Positions 16,749 to 24,398 of a stretch of DNA of 64,000 nt are shown one piece after another. The position numbers were made by a program, and so were the translations under genes. Under the pieces are notes generated by a model. It was given only the letters and a program-made list of their open reading frames with translations. It was not told where the DNA came from and did not search any database. The DNA is taken from NCBI RefSeq assembly GCF_051860665.1, contig NZ_JBHYDM010000006.1:182010-246009 (forward strand). Direction: 5' to 3'. Origin of the DNA: Falsiroseomonas sp051860665. Lineage in GTDB: Bacteria > Pseudomonadota > Alphaproteobacteria > Acetobacterales > Acetobacteraceae. Positions within the stretch are counted from its first letter, which is position 1. Each line of letters begins with the position of its first letter.

Positions 16749-17657
16749 ATGCCCTATATCATGCCCGGCGCCCATCTGCTGCAGGGCGCCATCGACGTGC
16801 ATGTGCATTGCGCGCCGCATCTGAACGGCCGCTCGGTGAATGTCTTCGAGGCGGTGCGCCAGGCGGCCGCGGCCGGCATGCGCGCCATCGGCATCATGTG
16901 CAATTTCCAGAACACCTCCGGCTTCGCGGCGCTGGCGAATGACGAGCTCGGCCATCTCGGCTGCCGTGCCTTCGGCGGCGTCATCATGCAGCCCACCGCG
17001 GGCGGCGTGACGCTGGAAGTGGCGAAGGCCGCCATCGGCTATGGCTACGGCCCCGGCACCGGCGCGCGCTTCGTCTCCCTCCCCACGCACCACACCCGCT
17101 ATATCGCCGAACGCGAGGGTCGCGGGCCGGCCTTCCTGGAGACCACCTTCCAGGTGCCCGAATCCGGCCAGGTGCCGGATGTGGTCCGCGCCATCATGGA
17201 CCTTTGTGCCGAGAAGGACGTGGTCTTCGATTGCGGCCATGTCTCGGGCCGCGAAGCCGTGGCGCTGGCCGAGGAATGCCAGCGCCGTGGCGTCACCCGC
17301 ATCCGCACCCATGGCTCCCGCTACACCACCGACCAGATCCAGGCCATCACGGCCCTCGGCGGCTATGTGGAGCTTTCCTTCTTCATCCTGACGCATGCGA
17401 CCCAGGTCGGGCTGACCCATGTTGATGAGGAGAAGCACAAGATCTCCTCGGCCAGCACCATCCAGGATTTCACGCCGCGCATCCGCGCCGCCGGCGACCG
17501 CTGCATCCTCTCCTCCGATGGCGGCGTCTTCCTGCTGCCGCCGCCGGTGGAATGTCTTCGCGAGTATCTGCTGCTGGTCCAGAGCGAAGGCTTCTCGGAT
17601 GCCGAGATCCGCCGGATGACCTCGACCAACCCCGCCGCGCTCTTCGGCCTCGACTGA
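16749..17657 (+). CDS. DUF6282-type metal-dependent-hydrolase-like protein
   Basis: A 302-aa protein with an amidohydrolase/PHP-like N-terminal metal motif (AIDVHVHCAPH, about 14-24), further His/Asp blocks (SLPTHHTRYI, VFDCGHVSGREA, RTHGSRYT) and a late Asp in ILSSDGG. This matches the DUF6282 family as I know it, whose members look like TIM-barrel hydrolases of unsettled substrate. It follows the cassette 2 permease by 11 bases on the same strand, so it likely processes the imported compound, for example by hydrolysing an amide or lactam. Confidence 0.7.
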   Translation: MPYIMPGAHLLQGAIDVHVHCAPHLNGRSVNVFEAVRQAAAAGMRAIGIMCNFQNTSGFAALANDELGHLGCRAFGGVIMQPTAGGVTLEVAKAAIGYGYGPGTGARFVSLPTHHTRYIAEREGRGPAFLETTFQVPESGQVPDVVRAIMDLCAEKDVVFDCGHVSGREAVALAEECQRRGVTRIRTHGSRYTTDQIQAITALGGYVELSFFILTHATQVGLTHVDEEKHKISSASTIQDFTPRIRAAGDRCILSSDGGVFLLPPPVECLREYLLLVQSEGFSDAEIRRMTSTNPAALFGLD

Positions 17658-17661
17658 GGCC

Positions 17662-18507
17662 TCAATGCGCCAGCAGCACCGGCACCGTCATGCGCGCCAG
17701 GATGCCGCGCGTGACGCCGCCGAGGATCAGCTGCCGCAGGCGCGAATGGCCATAGGCGCCCATCACGATCAGGCCGATATCCGAATCCGCCGCCTCGTTC
17801 AGAAGCACATCGGCCTCCGGCACCTCCTCGGTCACGATATGCGCGGCGGTCGCCGTCACGCCGTGGCGGGCCAGGTGCAGCGCGATATCGGCGGCCGGCA
17901 CATCGCCATGGCCGCCGATGCCGTGGCGCGGATTGATGGCCACCACGGCCACATGGCTGGCCGCGCGCAGCAGCGGCAGCGCGTCATGCACCGCGCGCGT
18001 CGCCTCCCGCCCCGCATTCCAGGCGACCAGCACGCGCTCCGGCGCGCTGGCGAAGTGGCCTGAATGGGGCACCGTCAGCACCGGTCGCCCGGATTGGAAC
18101 AGCACCGATTCCAGCAGCGCCGCATCCAGCATGGCCTCCGCGCTGCCCGGCTGCGGTTGGCCCAGCACGGCCAGGTCCGCATAGCGCGCATGCAGCGCCA
18201 CCGCCTCCGCGGGCAGGGTCGTCGCCTCCCGCCATTCGCCCTGCAGCCCGTCGCGGCGCAGCTTCTCCTCGAAGCTGGCGCGGGATCGGCCCGCCTGCGC
18301 CTGCGCCTCCTCCCGCATCCGCTGCGCCAGCTGGCCCAGCGCCGCACCGCCCAGGTCGCTGGTCAGGCCCGCGGGCAGGCTGGCCTCCACGGCATGCAGC
18401 CCGACGAGATGGGCCCCGTGCCGAGCGGCGAGCGCCGCCGCGAAATCCAGCCGCGCCGCTGCGCGCGGCGAGGCATCCAGATGCACCAGCAGATCCCGCA
18501 AACCCAT
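17662..18507 (-). CDS. Universal stress protein, tandem UspA domains
   Basis: A 281-aa protein with two Usp domains: residues about 1-140 (LRDLLVHLDASPRAAARL, degenerate) and about 150-281. The second keeps the ATP-binding loop VMGAYGHSRLRQLILGG, close to the G-x2-G-x9-G pattern. Usp proteins support survival under oxygen limitation, starvation or oxidative stress. A perfect FNR/FixK box lies upstream (18567-18580), so expression is probably induced at low oxygen. It converges on the DUF6282 gene with 4 bases between the stop codons. Confidence 0.88.
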   Translation of the reverse strand: MGLRDLLVHLDASPRAAARLDFAAALAARHGAHLVGLHAVEASLPAGLTSDLGGAALGQLAQRMREEAQAQAGRSRASFEEKLRRDGLQGEWREATTLPAEAVALHARYADLAVLGQPQPGSAEAMLDAALLESVLFQSGRPVLTVPHSGHFASAPERVLVAWNAGREATRAVHDALPLLRAASHVAVVAINPRHGIGGHGDVPAADIALHLARHGVTATAAHIVTEEVPEADVLLNEAADSDIGLIVMGAYGHSRLRQLILGGVTRGILARMTVPVLLAH

Positions 18508-18566
18508 CTCCGCCCCCTCCGCCCGATCTCCTCGACGCAGGATGCCCGCTGCGCCCGTCGCAGGTC

Positions 18567-18580
18567 TTGATGCCGATCAA
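18567..18580. promoter_or_regulatory. FNR/FixK-type binding site (TTGAT-N4-ATCAA)
   Basis: TTGATGCCGATCAA is an exact match to the FNR/FixK consensus palindrome. Its centre is 66 bases upstream of the universal stress protein start on the minus strand, so an activator centred near -41.5 would give a leader of about 25 bases. The HpxZ-like gene on the other side starts 106 bases away and could also be affected. Confidence 0.7.
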
Positions 18581-18685
18581 ATCCGCAGGCTGGCATGCAG
18601 CCGGGCAGCGCGCCGGTCGATCTGGCCTGGGCGGCCCGCGCATTGCAGACTGCCAGGCCTCTCCCCCGCCAAGGACCAAGCCCAG

Positions 18686-19063
18686 ATGCAGATCGACATC
18701 CCCGAGATCGTCGCCGAAGTGACCGAGGCCTTCATGCGCTATGAGCGCGCGCTGGTGGCCAATGACGTGGCGGTCTTGGACGAACTGTTCTGGAACGATC
18801 CGCGCACCATCCGCTACGGCGCGACGGAGATCCTGCATGGCTATGCCGAGATCATGGCCTTCCGCGCCTCGCGCCCCTCCGTCGGGCTGGAGCGCGACCT
18901 GCTGCGCACCGTCATCACCACCTATGGCCGCGACTTCGCCACCGCCAATACCACCTTCAGCCGCAATGGCCGGGTCGGGCGGCAGAGCCAGACCTGGGTT
19001 CGCCAGCCGGAGGGGTGGCGCGTGGTCTCGGCCCATGTCAGCCTGATGCCTCCCGAGGGTTGA
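18686..19063 (+). CDS. HpxZ/AtzH-like SnoaL-fold protein
   Basis: A 125-aa cone-fold protein (NTF2/SnoaL superfamily, DUF3225) of the AtzH/HpxZ type. Typical blocks are RYERALVANDVAVLDELFW, TIRYGATEILHGYAEI and TYGRDFATANTTF, ending VVSAHVSLMP. Relatives sit beside amidohydrolases of oxalurate, cyanurate or allophanate breakdown, but no such gene is adjacent here. The divergent neighbour is the stress-protein gene. Reaction unknown. Confidence 0.8.
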   Translation: MQIDIPEIVAEVTEAFMRYERALVANDVAVLDELFWNDPRTIRYGATEILHGYAEIMAFRASRPSVGLERDLLRTVITTYGRDFATANTTFSRNGRVGRQSQTWVRQPEGWRVVSAHVSLMPPEG

Positions 19064-19072
19064 GAAATCGCT

Positions 19073-19097
19073 CGCGCGTCCCGTTCAAGGACGCGTG
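19073..19097. terminator. Stem-loop downstream of the HpxZ-like gene
   Basis: CGCGTCC and GGACGCG pair around a 7-base loop (CGTTCAA), extendable by a G-T and a C-G pair, starting 10 bases after the stop. There is no T-tract, so it is a possible terminator between this gene and the sensor-kinase operon. Confidence 0.35.
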
Positions 19098-19187
19098 AGT
19101 ACCGGTTCTGGACAAGCGACGTTGCGGACGATGCGCCTGCCGCCTGCTAGATTGCCTGATATTTTGTAATGAAGCTGCACAACACGA

Positions 19188-20753
19188 ATGGGCGGTGAAC
19201 TTCTTTCCTTCCCGGCCACCGCGCCCTTCGCGCCTGGCCTCTGCACGCTTGCGGACCCGGATCTTCTCTGGCTGCATCTGATCTCGGATGTGGCGATCGG
19301 GCTCGCCTATTTCTCGATTCCCGCCGCGCTGCTGGTCTTCGCGCGGCGGCGGCGCGACCTGGCCTATCCCTGGGTCTTCGTGCTCTTCGCCGCCTTCATC
19401 ATCGCCTGCGGCACGACCCATGTGATGCATGCCTGGACCATGTTCCGGCCGGATTATGTGACCGAGGGCCTGGTGAAGCTCGTCACCGCCGCCATCTCCG
19501 TCACCACCGCGGTCGTGCTCTGGCCGCTGCTGCCGCGCCTGCTGGCGCTGCCCAGCCCCCAGGCCATGGCGCGGGAGGTGGAGGAGCGCCGCATCGCGGA
19601 GGCACGCGCCCGGGCAAGCGAGGCGCGCACCGCCGCCTTCATCGAGCATCTGCCGGAGGCGCTTTTCGTCCTGCGCCCCGGCCCGCGCGGCGATTTCACG
19701 GCTGAAGCCGTCAACCCGGCCTTCGAGCGGCTCTATGGAATCGCCGGCGCCAGCATCCGTGGCCGCGACATGGCGGAGGTCCTGCCGCCCGGCCTGCTCG
19801 CCAGCCTGCTGCCCCATTGGCACCAAGCCGTCGAGGCACGGCGGCCGGTCGAATATGTCACCGAGGCGGAGACGCCGGCCGGCTGGCGGGTCTGGCAGAC
19901 GATCCTGGTGCCGATGGAGGGACCGGAGGGTCAGGTGGAGCGGCTGCTGGGCTCCGCGCGGGATATCACCATGACCCGCAGGCTGCAGGCCGATCTGCTG
20001 CAGAGCGCACGACTTGCCACGATCGGCACCATGTGCGCGGGCCTGGCGCATGAGACCAGCCAGCCGCTGAACGCCGCCATCCTCTGGACCCGCAATGCGC
20101 GCGCGGTGGCGGAGGGGATGTCGCCCCAGGACAGCGCCGCGCGCCTGAGCCATGCTCTCGGCATCATCGAGGGGCAATTGCGCCGGGCAGGCGACCTGGT
20201 CACCCGCATCCGGGCTTTGCCCGGGGAGGAGGAAGGCACGCCCCAGCCCTTCGATGCGGCGGTCACCGCCGCCGACGCGCTGCGCCTGGCCATGCGCCAA
20301 TATGCCGCGGAGGGGCTGGACTTCGCCCTGCACAGCAAGGCCTCCTCCCTACCGGTGCAGGGTGTTCCGGCGCGGCTGGAACAGGCTGTGTTGCAACTAC
20401 TCGCCAATGCCCGGGATGCGGTGCTGGCGCGGCGGAGTGGCGATCCCGAGGCGCCGATGCGCATCGTCCTGACCTTGCGGGAGGAGGCGGGCGAGGCCGT
20501 GCTGGATGTGGCGGATACCGGCACCGGCGTGCCGGAGGCCTTGCGCGATGCGATCTTCGACCCCTTCTTCACCACACGCGAACCTGGTCGCGGCAGCGGG
20601 CTTGGCCTGCCGCTGGCGTCGGCCGTGGCGCGCGGCATGGGGGGAAGGATCGAGGCGCGGAACCTGCCGGAGGGTGGCGCGCTGTTCAGCATGCGGCTCG
20701 CACTCGCGCCCATGGCGGGTCAGCCGGCAGAGGGAGCGGCGACAATCCGATGA
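19188..20753 (+). CDS. Sensor histidine kinase with ethylene-binding (ETR1-type) transmembrane domain and PAS domain
   Basis: A 521-aa membrane kinase. The first about 120 residues form three hydrophobic helices matching the plant ETR1 sensor: Asp34, Tyr41, Ile44, Pro45, Ile71, Cys74 and His78 align, with a constant offset of 9, to ETR1 Asp25, Tyr32, Ile35, Pro36, Ile62, Cys65 and His69, the Cu(I)/ethylene site. A PAS domain follows (about 145-265). The kinase core has the H-box LAHETSQPLNA (His288), an N-box (LLANARDAV), DTGTGVP, FDPFFTT and GSGLGLPLA. The stop overlaps the receiver gene by 4 bases. The conserved binding residues make ethylene or a related small ligand likely. Confidence 0.88.
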   Translation: MGGELLSFPATAPFAPGLCTLADPDLLWLHLISDVAIGLAYFSIPAALLVFARRRRDLAYPWVFVLFAAFIIACGTTHVMHAWTMFRPDYVTEGLVKLVTAAISVTTAVVLWPLLPRLLALPSPQAMAREVEERRIAEARARASEARTAAFIEHLPEALFVLRPGPRGDFTAEAVNPAFERLYGIAGASIRGRDMAEVLPPGLLASLLPHWHQAVEARRPVEYVTEAETPAGWRVWQTILVPMEGPEGQVERLLGSARDITMTRRLQADLLQSARLATIGTMCAGLAHETSQPLNAAILWTRNARAVAEGMSPQDSAARLSHALGIIEGQLRRAGDLVTRIRALPGEEEGTPQPFDAAVTAADALRLAMRQYAAEGLDFALHSKASSLPVQGVPARLEQAVLQLLANARDAVLARRSGDPEAPMRIVLTLREEAGEAVLDVADTGTGVPEALRDAIFDPFFTTREPGRGSGLGLPLASAVARGMGGRIEARNLPEGGALFSMRLALAPMAGQPAEGAATIR

Positions 20754-21121
20754 CCTGGCGCATCCTGGTTGCCGAGGATGAAGGCCTCGCCGCCATGGCG
20801 ATCGAGGACGAGCTGGTAAGGGCCGGCTACGAGGTGGTGCTGGCCCCCGATGGCCAGGCGGCGCTGGAAGCCGCGGACCGGGAACCGCCCGATTTGCTGC
20901 TGACCGACCTTCGCATGCCGAGGCTGGATGGCTCCGGCCTGATCCGCGCGCTGCGCGCTGCCCGGCCCGGCCTGCCCGTGGTGGTGATGACCGGCTATGC
21001 GCCGGCCGGCGGCGCCAATGCCTTCGGGCGAGAGGGTGAGGGGCCGGTCGCACTTTTCCCCAAGCCGCTCGACATGGATGCGGTGCTGGCCGAGCTTCGC
21101 AAGCTGCTGCCCGGGCCATAG
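20750..21121 (+). CDS. Single-domain response regulator (receiver only)
   Basis: A 123-aa CheY-like receiver without an output domain: acidic pair Glu9/Asp10, phospho-acceptor Asp53 in LLLTDLRMP, Thr/Gly in VVVMTGYAP and Lys in LFPKPLD. The ATG overlaps the kinase stop, so it is the direct partner. With no DNA-binding domain it must act by protein contact or in a phosphorelay. The SDR gene starts 19 bases after its stop on the same strand. Confidence 0.9.
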   Translation: MTWRILVAEDEGLAAMAIEDELVRAGYEVVLAPDGQAALEAADREPPDLLLTDLRMPRLDGSGLIRALRAARPGLPVVVMTGYAPAGGANAFGREGEGPVALFPKPLDMDAVLAELRKLLPGP

Positions 21122-21140
21122 CATCCTGGCGCGGCGGCCG

Positions 21141-21905
21141 ATGGGGCAGGCGATGATCTTTTCCCTGGCGGGACGAGTGGCGTTGGTGACGGGTGCCTCG
21201 GGCGCCTTCGGCCGGCATTTCGCGCGCATCCTGCACGGTGCCGGAGCACGGGTGGTGCTGGCGGCAAGGCGGCCGGATGCGGTGGCGGGGCTGGTCGCGG
21301 AACTCGGCGAGGGTGCCATGGCCGTGGCCCTGGACGTCACGGAGCCGGCCAGCATCGCCGCGGCGCTGGACCAGGTCGCGGCACGCTTGGGCCCGCCGGG
21401 CATCCTGGTGAACAATGCCGGCATCGCCGCGACGCGCCCCTTCCTGGACCATAGCGCAGCGGATTGGGACCAGGTGATGCAGGTGGACCTGCGCGGTGCC
21501 TTCCTGGTGGCTCAGGCCGTGGCGCGCGCCATGGTGACGGCGGGGCAGGGCGGTTCGATCGTCAACATCGCCTCCATCCTCGGCAGCCGCGTGATTCCAG
21601 GCGTCGCCGGCTATTCCGCCGCCAAGGCGGGGCTGATCCAGCTGACGCGGCAGATGGCGGTGGAACTCGCCCGGCACCGCATCCGCGTGAATGCGCTGGC
21701 GCCCGGCTATATCGCCACAGAGATCAATGCGGGCTTCTTCGAGACCGAGGCCGGCCAGGCGCTGGTGAAGCGGATTCCGCAGCGTCGCCTCGGCACGGTG
21801 GAGGATCTGAGCGGGCCGCTGCTGCTGCTGGCCTCGGAAGCCGGGGCGCATATGACGGGCAGCGTGCTGACCGTCGATGGCGGCCATTCCATCAACAGCC
21901 TCTAG
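21141..21905 (+). CDS. SDR-family oxidoreductase (LvaD-like position)
   Basis: Classical short-chain dehydrogenase, 254 aa. It has the cofactor motif LVTGASGAFGRHFA, NNAG in ILVNNAGIA, catalytic Ser (NIASILGS) and Tyr-x3-Lys (YSAAKAG), and a C-terminal LTVDGGHS. It likely reduces or oxidises an acyl chain keto/hydroxy group with NAD(P)(H). It opens the SDR, acyl-CoA dehydrogenase, kinase, DUF6285 run, matching the keto-acyl-CoA reductase LvaD of levulinate catabolism by position. An alternative ATG is at 21153. Confidence 0.85.
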   Translation: MGQAMIFSLAGRVALVTGASGAFGRHFARILHGAGARVVLAARRPDAVAGLVAELGEGAMAVALDVTEPASIAAALDQVAARLGPPGILVNNAGIAATRPFLDHSAADWDQVMQVDLRGAFLVAQAVARAMVTAGQGGSIVNIASILGSRVIPGVAGYSAAKAGLIQLTRQMAVELARHRIRVNALAPGYIATEINAGFFETEAGQALVKRIPQRRLGTVEDLSGPLLLLASEAGAHMTGSVLTVDGGHSINSL

Positions 21906-21917
21906 GACAGACCCCGC

Positions 21918-23120
21918 ATGGATTTCGCCCTGCCGCCCGAGATCGACGCCATCCGGATGCGGGTGCGGGATTTCGTCGACACGAAGCTGATCCCTCTGGA
22001 GGCCGACCGCGCGAATTACGACGAACACGAGAACATCCACCCGGATGTGCTGCGGCGGATGCGGGCGGAGGCGAAGGCGGCGGGCCTCTGGGCGCTGCAG
22101 ATGCCGAAGCACCGCGGCGGCGGCGGCCTGTCCGTGGTCGGCATGGCGGCCTGCTACGAGGAGATGAACCGCTCCATCTTCGGCCCCGTCGTCTTCAACA
22201 GCGCGGCGCCCGACGACGGCAATATGATCGTGCTGGAGAAGGTGGCGACGGAGGCCCAGAAGGCGCGCTGGCTGCAGCCCATCGTCGACGGCGATGTGCA
22301 GTCCAGCTTCGCGATGACGGAGCCCGATGGCTGCGGCAGCGATCCCTCGCTCACCTACACCCGCGCAGAGAAGGTGCAGGGCGGCTGGCGGGTGACCGGG
22401 CGCAAGCACTACATCACCGGCGCCGGTGAATCGAAGCATTTTCTCCTGATTGCCCGCACCAGCGACGACGATCGCAAGGGCCTGACCTGCTTCCTGTTCC
22501 ATGCGGACCAGCCGGGCTGGCGCATCATCCGCCGCATCCCGATCATGGGGCCGGAGGAGCATGGCGGGCATTGCGAGATCGAATTCGACGGCCTGGAGAT
22601 CCCCGACGAGAATGTGCTGATGGGCGTCGGCGACGGGCTGAAGCTGACGCAGATCCGCCTCGGCACCGCGCGGCTGACGCATTGCATGCGCTGGCTGGGC
22701 ATGGGGCGGCGCGCGCTGGAGATTGCGATGGCGCGCATCGCGGAGCGGCAGAGTTTCGGCCAGAAGCTGATCGACCGTGAGAGCGTGCAGGGGCTCGTGG
22801 GACAGGCGGCGATGGAGCTGGAGATCGGGCGGCTGCTGACCATGAAGGCGGCCTGGGTGCTGGACCAGGGCGGCTTCGCGCGGAAGGAGGTCTCGATGGC
22901 CAAGATCGTCGTCGCCGATGCGCTGCACAAATCCGTCGACACGGCGCTGCAACTGCTCGGCGCGCGCGGCTATTCCAAGGACACGCCGGTGGAATGGATG
23001 TACCGCTACGCCCGCCAGGCGCGCCTGGTGGATGGCGCGAGCGAGGTGCACCGCATGGTGCTGGCGAATTTCCTGCGCCGCGAGGGTCGCGACTTTTTTG
23101 CATGGGGCGCGCATGGATGA
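21918..23120 (+). CDS. Acyl-CoA dehydrogenase family protein (ACAD10/11, LvaC-like)
   Basis: FAD-dependent acyl-CoA dehydrogenase fold, 400 aa, with the FAD-site blocks SSFAMTEPDGCGSDPSLT and YITGAGESKHFLLIAR. At the usual catalytic Glu (YEGT in medium-chain enzymes) it has LVDGASEVHR, with Asp372. This variant is typical of the ACAD10/11 and LvaC clade, which acts on 4-phospho-acyl-CoA rather than doing simple alpha,beta-dehydrogenation. The kinase gene overlaps its last 8 bases. In the inferred pathway it removes phosphate from the 4-phospho intermediate to give enoyl-CoA. Confidence 0.88.
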   Translation: MDFALPPEIDAIRMRVRDFVDTKLIPLEADRANYDEHENIHPDVLRRMRAEAKAAGLWALQMPKHRGGGGLSVVGMAACYEEMNRSIFGPVVFNSAAPDDGNMIVLEKVATEAQKARWLQPIVDGDVQSSFAMTEPDGCGSDPSLTYTRAEKVQGGWRVTGRKHYITGAGESKHFLLIARTSDDDRKGLTCFLFHADQPGWRIIRRIPIMGPEEHGGHCEIEFDGLEIPDENVLMGVGDGLKLTQIRLGTARLTHCMRWLGMGRRALEIAMARIAERQSFGQKLIDRESVQGLVGQAAMELEIGRLLTMKAAWVLDQGGFARKEVSMAKIVVADALHKSVDTALQLLGARGYSKDTPVEWMYRYARQARLVDGASEVHRMVLANFLRREGRDFFAWGAHG

Positions 23121-24093
23121 GGCGGCGCTGCGCGGCTGGCTGGCGCAAGCGGCAGGCGATGACGCGCTGCGCCTCACCGCGCTGACGCGGCTTTCGGGCG
23201 GCGCCATCCAGCAGAACTGGGCGCTGGATGTGGAGGTTTCGGGCGCGCCCCAGCGCTGGGTGCTGCGCACGGATGCGCCGGCGGTGCTCGCCGTCAGCCA
23301 CACGCGGCCGCAGGAGTTTCGCCTGTTGCGCGCGGCTCGCGACGCCGGCGTGACGGTGCCGGAACCGCTCTTCCTCTGCGAGGACACGGCCGTGATCGGC
23401 CGGCCCTTCTTCGTCATGGCGCGTGTGGAGGGCGTGGCCGCGCCGCATCGCGTGGTGAAGGACGCGACGCTCGGCGGCGGGCGGGAGGCCTGCGTGGCGG
23501 CGCTGGGGCGCGAACTGGCCCGCATCCATTCCATCCGGCCACCCCGCGCGGATCTCGCTTTCCTCGGCGATCCGCCGGCCGATGCGGCGCTGGCCGCCAT
23601 TGCAGCCTTGCGCGCCCGGCTGGACGCCGCCGGCACGCCGCGGCCGGTGCTGGAATGGGGGCTGCGCGCGCTGGAACGCAAGGCGCCCGCGCCCCTGCCG
23701 CCGGTGCTGTGCCATAATGACTTCCGCACCGGCAATGTCATGCTGGATGGGCAGGGCGTCACTGCGGTGCTGGATTGGGAATTCGCCGGCTGGGGCGATC
23801 CGCATGCCGATCTCGGCTGGTTCTGCGCAAAGTGCTGGCGCTTCGGGCAGGTGGCGCAGGAGGCCGGTGGCATCGGCCCACGCGAGGCCTTCCTGGCCGG
23901 CTATGGCCGGCCCGTGGATGCGGCGCGGCTGCCCTGGTGGGAATTGCTGGCGACCATCCGCTGGGCCGTCATCGCGGCCGACCAGGCGGCGCGCCACCTC
24001 TCCGGCCAGGAACGCAGCCTGGAACTCGCGCTGACCGGCCATATGGTGCCGGAGCTGGAATGGGACGTGCTGGCGATGGCGGAGGCGCTGTGA
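23113..24093 (+). CDS. Aminoglycoside-phosphotransferase-fold kinase (LvaA/ACAD10-11 kinase-like)
   Basis: A 326-aa phosphotransferase with the catalytic loop CHNDFRTGNVMLD (His201, Asp203, Asn nearby) and metal loop VLDWEFAGWGDPHADLGW. In animals this domain is fused to an acyl-CoA dehydrogenase (ACAD10/11). In Pseudomonas putida the separate LvaA phosphorylates 4-hydroxyacyl-CoA. Here it overlaps the dehydrogenase gene by 8 bases and the DUF6285 gene by 1 base, so the three are translationally coupled. Phosphorylation of a hydroxyacyl-CoA is the best-supported role; antibiotic resistance is unlikely in this context. Confidence 0.85.
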   Translation: MDEAALRGWLAQAAGDDALRLTALTRLSGGAIQQNWALDVEVSGAPQRWVLRTDAPAVLAVSHTRPQEFRLLRAARDAGVTVPEPLFLCEDTAVIGRPFFVMARVEGVAAPHRVVKDATLGGGREACVAALGRELARIHSIRPPRADLAFLGDPPADAALAAIAALRARLDAAGTPRPVLEWGLRALERKAPAPLPPVLCHNDFRTGNVMLDGQGVTAVLDWEFAGWGDPHADLGWFCAKCWRFGQVAQEAGGIGPREAFLAGYGRPVDAARLPWWELLATIRWAVIAADQAARHLSGQERSLELALTGHMVPELEWDVLAMAEAL

Positions 24094-24398
24094 TGCAGGA
24101 AAAGCCGGACGCTGCGGACCTGCTCGCCACGGCGCGGGATGTGGTGCTGCAGGAACTGCTGCCTGCCCTGCCGCCGGAGAAGGCGATCGCCGCCCGCATG
24201 GTCGCGGCCGCCATCGCTCTGGCGCTGCGCCAGGCCGCCGCACCGCCGCTGGTGGAGGCCGACCTGGCCGCGCTGGCCGCGGAGATCCGCGCCGGGCGGC
24301 ATGATCCCGGCACGGACAGCCATGCGCGGGTGCTGGCCTTCCTGCGGGACTACGCCCGCGCCCGTGCCGAAGTCAGCGCGCCGAAGGCGCTGGGCTGA
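24093..24398 (+). CDS. DUF6285 small protein (LvaB-like partner)
   Basis: A 101-aa helical, Ala-rich protein (PDAADLLATARDVVLQELLP at the start). The form and position match DUF6285 proteins found after acyl-CoA-linked phosphotransferases. In the levulinate pathway the small protein LvaB is needed for kinase LvaA to work, and this gene occupies the same place. The start codon overlaps the kinase stop (TGATG). Its 3' end overlaps the convergent CoA-transferase gene by 26 bases. Its biochemical role is not known from sequence. Confidence 0.7.
   Translation: MQEKPDAADLLATARDVVLQELLPALPPEKAIAARMVAAAIALALRQAAAPPLVEADLAALAAEIRAGRHDPGTDSHARVLAFLRDYARARAEVSAPKALG

Noticed and set aside
20397..23873. 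Very long (over 1100 codons) minus-strand open frame opposite the kinase and lva-like genes
   Set aside because: No recognisable domain, biased Arg/His/Ala composition, fully antisense to conserved enzymes.
23113..24093. Aminoglycoside resistance phosphotransferase
   Set aside because: The fold is shared, but coupling to an ACAD10/11-type dehydrogenase and DUF6285 points to hydroxyacyl-CoA phosphorylation.
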